A model generated the notes under the pieces. That model worked only from the letters and a program-made list of their open reading frames with translations, was not told the origin of the DNA and searched no databases. Shown one piece after another: positions 34,251 to 43,282 of a stretch of 43,282 bases of DNA (its first letter is position 1; every line of letters begins with the position of its first letter). The stretch is from Actinomycetes bacterium. GTDB lineage: Bacteria > Actinomycetota > Acidimicrobiia > Acidimicrobiales > SZUA-35. The position numbers and the translations under genes were made by a program. The stretch spans positions 1 to 43,282 of the forward strand of contig JAJRXF010000085.1 in assembly GCA_024276425.1 (NCBI GenBank), given 5' to 3'.

Positions 34251-34714
34251 CCTCGGTTGCCCAGCGCCTAGAAGGGCCCTCACCGGCCGCCGAAGTTGCC
34301 ATGGACATGGTCAAGCGTGGTCTAGTTGCCCTGCCCCTTGGGATGATGATCGGGGCCCTGTTCGCCGGCTTCAATGGCGCGATGTCGGTGGCGTACGGCA
34401 TTGCTCTCATTCTGATCAATCTCATCTTGTCAGCGCTCCTACTTGGGTGGGCCTCACGAATCTCCTTTGCTGCGGTGGCCTCGGTCGCCCTTGGTGGCTA
34501 CGTCATGCGGCTGGCCCTCATCTTCTTTGCCGTTTGGATTGTCAAAGACATGTCCTGGGTGGCAATGCTTCCCCTTGGTGTCACCCTAATCGTCACCCAT
34601 CTTGGGCTCCTGGTATGGGAACTTCGTCATGTTTCGGCATCGATGGCCCACCCCGGACTCAAACCAAAAACCCCTCGTACCAGTTCTCGGCCGGTGGCCG
34701 CGGGCAGGCGCTAA
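34247..34714 (+). CDS. atpI: ATP synthase subunit I-like protein
   Basis: A 155-residue protein with four membrane helices (GLVALPLGMMIGALFAGF, GIALILINLILSALLLG, LALIFFAVWIV and VAMLPLGVTLIVTHLGLLV) in the layout of AtpI, a non-essential helper for c-ring assembly. It overlaps the preceding gene as ATGA and is followed 18 nt later by atpB. The basic tail after residue 140 is not conserved. Sequence identity in this family is low, so the name rests mainly on position, size and helix pattern. Confidence 0.76.
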   Translation: MTSVAQRLEGPSPAAEVAMDMVKRGLVALPLGMMIGALFAGFNGAMSVAYGIALILINLILSALLLGWASRISFAAVASVALGGYVMRLALIFFAVWIVKDMSWVAMLPLGVTLIVTHLGLLVWELRHVSASMAHPGLKPKTPRTSSRPVAAGRR

Positions 34715-34732
34715 CCCTGAGGAGCAATTCCT

Positions 34733-35862
<1,130 letters not shown>

Positions 35863-35866
35863 GCCC

Positions 35867-36427
35867 ATGCTTGCTCAGACGCTAATGCTCCGATTTGGGG
35901 AGGACGGTGAGGAACTGGAGGAGTTGGTTGAGGTCGCGGCCGACAATCCCATTCTGCCGGTTACCTCCGAGCTGTTCTGGGGGGCTATCACCTTTGCCGC
36001 GTTGTTCTTATTGGTGAAGTACGTGCTGCTCCCACCGGTTCAAAAGACCATGCAGGAGCGAGCCGATTTGCTTCGTGCCGATCTCGACGCCGCCGATGCG
36101 GCCCGAGAGAAGGCCGGGTCAGTGGCCACCGAGGTCAGCGACCAGTTGGCCGACGTCCGGGCGGAGTCGGCACAAATTATCGACGCTGCGCGAGCTGAGG
36201 CCGAGGCCGAACGGGCCCGCATTGTTGGGGCCGTCGAAGTCGAGGTAGCCGCAGCCAAGGCGGAGGCGGAGGCGGAGATTTCGGCTGCTCGCCAACGTGC
36301 CATGGCCGGAGTCGGCCCTGCGGTGGCCGACCTGGCTGCGGATGCAGCGTCCCGAGTCATGAACCGCCCAATCGAGGCTGGCGCTGCGCGTCCTGTCGTC
36401 GATCGTCTCCTAAACAGCCCGAACTGA
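35867..36427 (+). CDS. atpF: ATP synthase subunit b (first of two)
   Basis: A 186-residue peripheral-stalk subunit. It has an acidic lead, one helix ELFWGAITFAALFLLVKYVL, then the typical PPVQKTMQERADLLRADL and a long Ala/Glu/Arg-rich coiled coil (about residues 65-165) that reaches the top of F1. It starts at ATG 35867, 4 nt after the atpE stop. A second b-type gene follows at 36435, so the stalk is probably a b/b' heterodimer rather than a homodimer. Which of the two is b and which b' is not decided by the sequence. Confidence 0.9.
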   Translation: MLAQTLMLRFGEDGEELEELVEVAADNPILPVTSELFWGAITFAALFLLVKYVLLPPVQKTMQERADLLRADLDAADAAREKAGSVATEVSDQLADVRAESAQIIDAARAEAEAERARIVGAVEVEVAAAKAEAEAEISAARQRAMAGVGPAVADLAADAASRVMNRPIEAGAARPVVDRLLNSPN

Positions 36428-36434
36428 GGTACTG

Positions 36435-36962
36435 ATGCTTTACATTCTTGCCGCCCCAGTAGGAAATGGCGTTCACCTGGCTGGTGACATCAAAGAGGTG
36501 TATTGGGGCTCGATTGCCTTCTTCCTACTTATTGGTCTCGTCGCCTGGAAATTTGGCCCGGCCATCAAGAAGATGGTGGTCTCCCGATCCGAGCGAATTC
36601 AAGCCGAACTCGAAGCTGCCCGTGCCGCTCGTACTGAGGCTGAAGCCTCGTTGATGGCCTCGACCGCCGATCTTCCTGATGTTGGTGATGAAGAGGCTCG
36701 AATCCGGTCCGAGGCCGTCGAGACGGCAGAACGACTCAAGGTAGACATGGTGGCCAAAGCCGAGGCCGATGCTCAAGCCATGAAAACTCGTGGCTTGGCT
36801 GACGTAGAAAACATGAAACGTCAGGCGCTCACGGACCTGCAGGACGAGGTCGCTTCCCTCACCCGCAAAGCCACCGAGACCATTGTTGCCGATGGTTTGG
36901 ATGAGGCAGCGCACGCAGAACTGATCGAGAACTACATCACGCAGGTCGGCCAGCTCAGCTGA
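36435..36962 (+). CDS. atpF: ATP synthase subunit b' (second b-type subunit)
   Basis: A 175-residue stalk subunit with its membrane helix at YWGSIAFFLLIGLVAWKFG, the KKMVVSRSERIQAELEAARA start of the stalk helix, and a second helical half (ENMKRQALTDLQDEVASLTR). Between them, at about residues 75-88, MASTADLPDVGDEE contains Pro and Gly that should break a continuous coiled coil; the first b subunit lacks this. It is 8 nt after the first b gene and 34 nt before atpH. Confidence 0.88.
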   Translation: MLYILAAPVGNGVHLAGDIKEVYWGSIAFFLLIGLVAWKFGPAIKKMVVSRSERIQAELEAARAARTEAEASLMASTADLPDVGDEEARIRSEAVETAERLKVDMVAKAEADAQAMKTRGLADVENMKRQALTDLQDEVASLTRKATETIVADGLDEAAHAELIENYITQVGQLS

Positions 36963-36996
36963 GCCCACCCTGACTGACGACGCGGAGAACAACCAG

Positions 36997-37521
36997 ATGC
37001 CAGATCACATCACCGGATACGCCGAAGCCCTCCTGGCCGTGGCCCGGGCCGATGGAAATCTTGAGACAGTGAAGGCCCAATTGGCCGAGGTGGCCACGGC
37101 CATCGAGGGCAACGAGGAGCTTCGCTCAACCTTGAGTAACAACTTGCTGCCTGCGACGACCCGAGGTCAAATTCTCGACGATTTGTTGGCCAACAAGACA
37201 ACCGACACCACCCGTGCTCTCAGCGGCCTGATCGTGAGTTCCGGGCGAGGGGCCGAGTTCTCCGACATCGTCAGCGCGTTTGTCGCCCGTTCCGCAGCTG
37301 CGGCTGGAAAGGCGGTGGCCACTGTCCGAACGGCGGTCCCGCTTAGCGATGAGCAGCAAACCCGATTGGCGGCTGCGCTGAAAGTCAATACCGGGCGCGA
37401 AGTTGACCTTCAGGTCATCATCGATCCAACCGTCGTCGGCGGTGCAATCACGACCATGGGTGACACCGTGATTGATGGTTCGCTCCGCAGCCGCCTGGCC
37501 AAGATGAATGAAACTATCTGA
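36997..37521 (+). CDS. atpH: ATP synthase subunit delta
   Basis: A 174-residue subunit that joins the b stalk to the top of F1. The N-terminal helical domain starts DHITGYAEALLAVARADG and the C-terminal conserved part is VDLQVIIDPTVVGGAITTMG, then DTVIDGSLRSRLAKM, the family signature. It is separate here, unlike mycobacteria where delta is fused to a b-like part. It ends 103 bp before atpA; that gap holds no gene. Confidence 0.94.
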   Translation: MPDHITGYAEALLAVARADGNLETVKAQLAEVATAIEGNEELRSTLSNNLLPATTRGQILDDLLANKTTDTTRALSGLIVSSGRGAEFSDIVSAFVARSAAAAGKAVATVRTAVPLSDEQQTRLAAALKVNTGREVDLQVIIDPTVVGGAITTMGDTVIDGSLRSRLAKMNETI

Positions 37522-37624
37522 GTGGGGCTAGTCGCCTCACATCTAGCGGCGCCCGTCGTCGACCAATCCGACCTAACCCACTTTGAGCCACCCTTCTGAG
37601 TATTGAGTAAGAGAGAATCTCACC

Positions 37625-39244
37625 ATGGCACTAACCTTTGATCCGGCCGAAATCACCGGAGCACTGAAGAAAAACCTCGAGAGTTACGAGGCCGATGTAT
37701 CCAACAAGACTGTCGGGCGTGTCCTTGAAGTTGGCGACGGCATCGCCCGCATTGGTGGACTGCCCGACGCTGCGGTAAATGAGATGCTCCGCTTCGAAGA
37801 TGGCACCATTGGTCTGGCTCTCAACTTGGATGAGGCGAGTATCGGTGCCGTTGTTCTTGGCGACGTGGCTGGTATCGAAGAGGGACAAGCGGTCGAGTCG
37901 ACTGGCGAAATCCTCTCAGTCCCGGTCGGTGATGGAGTGCTCGGTCGAGTGGTGAACATGATGGGCGTACCAGTCGATGGCAGGGGACCGCTCAGCAACG
38001 TCCAAAACCGCCGCATGGAGATCCAGGCCCCCGGAATTCTGGGCCGACAGCCAGTACATGAGCCAGTTCAGACTGGCATCAAGGCGGTTGACTCTCTTAT
38101 CCCGATTGGCCGTGGTCAGCGAGAGTTGATCATTGGTGACCGCAAGACCGGCAAGACCACCGTAGCAATAGACTCCATCCTGGCCCAGAAGGGTCTTGGC
38201 GTGAAATGCATCTATGTCGCCATTGGACAGAAGGCTTCAACGGTTGCCCAAACCGTGGCCTTGCTTGAGGACGCTGGTGCCCTTGAGTACACCGTTGTCG
38301 TTATTGCCCCGGCCTCGGACCCAGCACCCTTCAAGTTCCTTGCTCCCTATGCCGGATGCGCCATGGGCCAGCACTGGATGGAAAACGGCGAGCACGCCCT
38401 AATCATCTACGATGACTTGTCCAAGCAAGCCGAGGCCTACCGTCAGGTTTCCCTTCTTCTGCGTCGACCGCCGGGACGTGAGGCCTATCCCGGTGACGTC
38501 TTCTACCTGCATAGTCGTTTGCTAGAGCGTTCGGCCAAGCTCTCTGATGAACTTGGTGCAGGGTCGCTCACCGCGTTGCCCATTATCGAAACGAAGGCTG
38601 GCGACGTGTCGGCCTTCATTCCGACCAACGTAATTTCGATTACCGACGGCCAGATCTTCCTTCAAGATGACATGTTCAAGTCAGGTATTCGACCCGCAGT
38701 CGATGTGGGTATCTCAGTGAGTCGTGTTGGTTCGACCGCCCAAATTAAGGCCATGAAAAATGCCGTCGGCACGCTCAAATCAGACCTTCAGCAGTTCCGT
38801 GAGTTGGCCGCCTTTGCCGCCTTTGGGTCGGACCTCGACGCGGTCTCCCAGGCCCAACTTGATCGGGGTTATCGCCTCACCGAGTTGCTAAAACAAGGCA
38901 TCAACGCTCCTGTTCCTGTCCAGGAGCAGGTTGTGGTGCTCTACGCCGGGACCCGTGGATACCTCGACGAAGTTGAGGTTGCGGACGTGCAGCGCTACGA
39001 GACCGAACTGATTGAGTGGTTCAATTCTCGGCACAGCGATCAACTGCGTCACATTGTGGACACCGGCAAGATCCAAGACGAAGAGGCCCTGCTCTCCGCC
39101 ATCGGCGCCTTCACCGATCAATTCGTTGCCAGCGCGACGAGTGACTCCGAGCCAGGAATCCAAACCCAGGGCGAGGCCGAGACCAGCCTGGTCGATGCGA
39201 GTCATACCTTGCCCGAGACGGACACCAGCAGGACTGGAGCCTAA
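37625..39244 (+). CDS. atpA: ATP synthase subunit alpha
   Basis: Alpha is the non-catalytic nucleotide-binding subunit of F1. It has the beta-barrel start ([18 protein letters not shown]), the P-loop [13 protein letters not shown] at about 170-180, and [20 protein letters not shown] with the arginine finger region. At 539 residues it exceeds the usual 510 or so because of a polar tail from about residue 505 ([16 protein letters not shown]). Actinobacterial alpha subunits often carry such tails; in mycobacteria the tail restrains ATP hydrolysis, and a similar role here is an inference. ATG 37625. Confidence 0.96.
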   Translation: MALTFDPAEITGALKKNLESYEADVSNKTVGRVLEVGDGIARIGGLPDAAVNEMLRFEDGTIGLALNLDEASIGAVVLGDVAGIEEGQAVESTGEILSVPVGDGVLGRVVNMMGVPVDGRGPLSNVQNRRMEIQAPGILGRQPVHEPVQTGIKAVDSLIPIGRGQRELIIGDRKTGKTTVAIDSILAQKGLGVKCIYVAIGQKASTVAQTVALLEDAGALEYTVVVIAPASDPAPFKFLAPYAGCAMGQHWMENGEHALIIYDDLSKQAEAYRQVSLLLRRPPGREAYPGDVFYLHSRLLERSAKLSDELGAGSLTALPIIETKAGDVSAFIPTNVISITDGQIFLQDDMFKSGIRPAVDVGISVSRVGSTAQIKAMKNAVGTLKSDLQQFRELAAFAAFGSDLDAVSQAQLDRGYRLTELLKQGINAPVPVQEQVVVLYAGTRGYLDEVEVADVQRYETELIEWFNSRHSDQLRHIVDTGKIQDEEALLSAIGAFTDQFVASATSDSEPGIQTQGEAETSLVDASHTLPETDTSRTGA

Positions 39245-39249
39245 GTCCG

Positions 39250-40221
39250 ATGCCAGGTGGAGCCGAACGGATACTTCGCCGCCGTATCGGCAGCGTGAAG
39301 AACACCAAGAAGATCACTCGAGCCATGGAGCTCATTGCTGCGACGCGTGTCGCTCGCGCCCAGCAACGGGCCAGGGCCGCCCGACCCTATTCTGAGCAGT
39401 TGACTGGTGTAATCGAAGACTTGGCCGCCGCCGGAGCTGACGTGGACCACCCCTTGTTGCGCCAGGCCGAAAAGGTCGAAAGAGTTGCCTTTGTTATCTG
39501 TGCAGGCGACCGAGGTCTAGCCGGTGGCTACAACAGTGGAGTGATCCGGGCGGCGGAGGCCGAGATACAGGCCCTGCGTGCTGCGGGAGGAGACTACAAG
39601 ATCATCGCCGTGGGTCGGAAGGTCAACGACTACTTCACCTATCGCGGATTCGCCATCGACACGACATTTTCCGGCTTCACCGACAATCCCAGCTACGAGA
39701 ACGCCAGGGAGATTGCCCGCCGTGTACGAGACTTGTTTGATAGCGGAGAGGTTGACCAGGTCGAACTGATCTTTACCGAGTTCATTTCCATGGGAACTCA
39801 GACCCCAGCGGTTCGACGATTCCTACCCTTGGAATCAACGGAAACTATTGCCAAATCTGGTGGCGGCGACGCCGAGGCCGTAGCCGGCTACTCCTTTGAG
39901 CCCTCGCCCGAGGGAGTTCTGGAAGATCTTCTGCCTCGCTATGTGGAGGCAAGGCTTTTCGCTGCCCTGCTTGACGCAGCGGCCTCCGAACACGCAAACC
40001 GTCAGCGGGCCATGAAGGCGGCAACCGAAAACGCCGAAGATCTTATCGTCAAGCTCTCACGAGAGATGAACCGGGCCCGCCAGGAGTCCATCACCACCGA
40101 GATCATGGAGATCGTCAGTGGAGCGGAGTCCCTCGGAGCAGACCAACAAGATGCTCGAACAGACCTTCTGATTGATCACCTCAACCCCGACCATCTCATT
40201 GCGGAGCACGTCCATCCATAA
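39250..40221 (+). CDS. atpG: ATP synthase subunit gamma
   Basis: Gamma is the central rotating shaft of F1. The N-terminal helix is RRIGSVKNTKKITRAMELIA and the C-terminal helix contains MKAATENAEDLIVKLSREMN, then ARQESITTEIMEIVSGAESL, the two coiled-coil strands. Between them is the Rossmann-like body with FVICAGDRGLAGGYNSGVIR. At 323 residues it is somewhat longer than E. coli gamma (287), with the extra residues in the body and C-terminal tail. It starts 6 nt after atpA. Confidence 0.95.
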   Translation: MPGGAERILRRRIGSVKNTKKITRAMELIAATRVARAQQRARAARPYSEQLTGVIEDLAAAGADVDHPLLRQAEKVERVAFVICAGDRGLAGGYNSGVIRAAEAEIQALRAAGGDYKIIAVGRKVNDYFTYRGFAIDTTFSGFTDNPSYENAREIARRVRDLFDSGEVDQVELIFTEFISMGTQTPAVRRFLPLESTETIAKSGGGDAEAVAGYSFEPSPEGVLEDLLPRYVEARLFAALLDAAASEHANRQRAMKAATENAEDLIVKLSREMNRARQESITTEIMEIVSGAESLGADQQDARTDLLIDHLNPDHLIAEHVHP

Positions 40222-40300
40222 TGTCAATCCGCACGAAATGTCAGCGATGTTTCCCCGTCCTCAACTCACCATCCTCGCCTGAGAATTACCCAGGAGTTAG

Positions 40301-41760
<1,460 letters not shown>

Positions 41761-41761
<1 letters not shown>

Positions 41762-42156
41762 TGTCATTCGCCGTCGAGTTTGTCTCTCCGGAGTCCTTGC
41801 TCTACTCCGGAGAGAGCACCCAGGTGGTTGCTCGTACCCGTGGCGGCGGAGAGATCGCCTTCCTAACTGGTCATGAACCCTTCATCGGAAGCCTCTTGGC
41901 TTCCGAGGTTCGGGTTACTGAGGTATCGGGAGACATCGCCTCATTCGCGGTACGCAGTGGCTTTGTTTCAGTTACGGGCACCTCGGTCACGGTTTTGTCC
42001 GACGAGGCCACCTTGGTTGACGACATTGATGTAGCGGTAGCTAAGGCTGACTTGGACGCAGCCTTAGAGGCATTGAAGGCCAACGAGGATGACAAGTTCG
42101 CCGCTCAGGACAAACAGTGGGCCGAACTCAAACTTCGCCTGGCCTCCTCGGACTAG
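41761..42156 (+). CDS. atpC: ATP synthase subunit epsilon
   Basis: Epsilon links gamma to the c-ring and can inhibit hydrolysis. The beta-sandwich domain begins [18 protein letters not shown] and has [16 protein letters not shown]. The C-terminal region [20 protein letters not shown] can form the two helices. At 131 residues it is complete. It ends the ATP synthase operon; 157 bp follow before glpX, with no clear terminator. Confidence 0.93.
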
Positions 42157-42313
42157 ACCTCATTCTCGTTTCCCCTTATGCCAGTCAGGCATCCCCTCCC
42201 GTCCGATCACTCGAATTGTGTACAAAGGCGCCGATGGGTACAAGTGCCGCACCCGGTATATGCATCCCGGGAACACGGCATGGAAGAACCCCTACCAACT
42301 ACGGTGGTCTGAT

Positions 42314-43282
42314 ATGACGAACAAGCACATGGCACCAGAGCGAAATCTTGCTCTTGACCTCGTCCGAACCACGGAGGCTGCGGCGATGGCGGCAGCCCGT
42401 TGGATGGGGCGGGGGGACAAGGTCGGTGCCGATCAGGCCGCGGTTGATGCCATGCGCGACGTACTGGCTACGGTCGAGATGGACGGGGTGGTCATCATCG
42501 GTGAGGGAGAAAAAGACGAGGCCCCGATGTTGTACAACGGGGAAGCGATCGGCAATGGGAACCCACCCGAAACTGACATTGCGGTTGACCCTGTCGATGG
42601 AACAACTCTCACGGCGCAAGGTCAAGCTGGCGCGATCGCTGTCATCGCCGTGGCCGAACGCGGTTCCATGTTCGACCCCGGGCCCATGGTTTATATGGAG
42701 AAAATTGCCGTTGGCCCATCGGGAGCAGGCATTGTTGACATTCGACTCCCCGTGGATCGCAACCTGACGGCTTTGGCCAAGGCGAAGCGGGTCAGCGTTC
42801 AAGACCTGACCGCAGTTGTTCTCGATCGACCTCGCCACCAGGCCTTAGTACAGGAGATTCGCGATGCCGGCGCTCGAATCAAGTTGATTCGAGATGGTGA
42901 CGTTGCCTCCGCTATCGCTACCGCATGGCCTGACTCTGGCGTTGACATCTTGATGGGCATTGGGGGAACGCCTGAAGGCGTCATCGCCGCGGCCGCCCTC
43001 AAATGTATGGGTGGCGACCTTCAGGGTCGGCTCTGGGCTCGTGATGATGCGGACCGGGCAGCGGCCGCCGAACAGGGCTATGACCTCGAAGCGATCCTCA
43101 CTTTGGATGATCTGGTAAACACCGACAATTGCTTTTTTGCTGCGACGGGAATCACCAGCGGCGACCTTCTGCGAGGCATTCGCTACCAGCCAGATGGCAT
43201 CACGACCCAGTCACTCGTCATGCGCGGTAGTACCGGGACGGTTCGGGTAATTGACGCTCATCACAAGCCGTCTAAGCTACGG
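42314..43282 (+). CDS. glpX: Class II fructose-1,6-bisphosphatase, cut by the right edge
   Basis: GlpX removes phosphate from fructose-1,6-bisphosphate in gluconeogenesis. 323 codons are visible with no stop. Family signatures include [39 protein letters not shown] (metal ligands), [16 protein letters not shown], and [20 protein letters not shown]. The sequence ends at [12 protein letters not shown], so only a short C-terminal piece is missing. It follows the ATP synthase genes on the same strand. The frame is open further upstream of ATG 42314 (GTG 42218 gives a 32-residue lead), but related proteins have variable leads and the family match starts at PERNLALDL. Confidence 0.94.
   Translation, partial: MTNKHMAPERNLALDLVRTTEAAAMAAARWMGRGDKVGADQAAVDAMRDVLATVEMDGVVIIGEGEKDEAPMLYNGEAIGNGNPPETDIAVDPVDGTTLTAQGQAGAIAVIAVAERGSMFDPGPMVYMEKIAVGPSGAGIVDIRLPVDRNLTALAKAKRVSVQDLTAVVLDRPRHQALVQEIRDAGARIKLIRDGDVASAIATAWPDSGVDILMGIGGTPEGVIAAAALKCMGGDLQGRLWARDDADRAAAAEQGYDLEAILTLDDLVNTDNCFFAATGITSGDLLRGIRYQPDGITTQSLVMRGSTGTVRVIDAHHKPSKLR

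Overview
The window is moderately GC-rich chromosomal DNA, most likely from an actinobacterium and probably of the Acidimicrobiia type. The right two thirds keep a classical actinobacterial gene order: lysA, hom, thrC, rho, L31, prfA, prmC, rpiB, glyA, a WecA-type transferase, then the full ATP synthase operon and glpX. From memory this matches Mycobacterium Rv1293-Rv1311. The taxon is an inference from gene order and protein style.

Positions 1-16290 form a cell-surface glycan locus of two converging transcription units. The plus-strand unit (850-9265) runs: lipoprotein, Alg14/PssD-like and Alg13/PssE-like glycosyltransferase halves, GT2, FkbM methyltransferase, a multi-spanning GT-C-like protein, a secreted LPTTG protein, a polyprenyl-phosphate-sugar synthase-like GT2, GT4, and a class I methyltransferase. 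Many junctions are 4-nt GTGA/ATGA overlaps. The minus-strand unit (16290-9198) encodes a Wzx-like flippase, a [10 protein letters not shown] protein with a LamG-like outer domain, and a 1624-residue fusion of an acyltransferase-3 domain to an AftD-like arabinofuranosyltransferase. A truncated phosphotransferase gene leaves the left edge on the minus strand. Together these genes could activate, assemble, flip, acylate and finish a lipid-linked surface polysaccharide. The fusion and its neighbours are the best candidate for an undescribed system here.

Positions 16291-19100 look worn. A HAD-family gene is intact, but an unidentified upstream gene seems frameshifted, an alpha/beta hydrolase is split at a seven-G tract, and an XRE/MmyB-type regulator survives only as a C-terminal remnant with an in-frame stop. 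A tRNA-Arg(CCG) closes this stretch. Then come a WYL regulator and a divergent RidA-family gene, with a perfect 13-bp inverted repeat between them.

Positions 20472-43282 are housekeeping: lysine/threonine synthesis (no thrB in the block), Rho with a long basic disordered insert, type B L31, an unidentified protein, RF1 and its methyltransferase, a stand-alone cyclic-nucleotide-binding protein, RpiB, GlyA, a WecA/TagO-like transferase, ATP synthase with two b-type subunits, and the start of a class II fructose-1,6-bisphosphatase cut by the right edge. No rRNA, CRISPR array, insertion sequence or prophage was seen.
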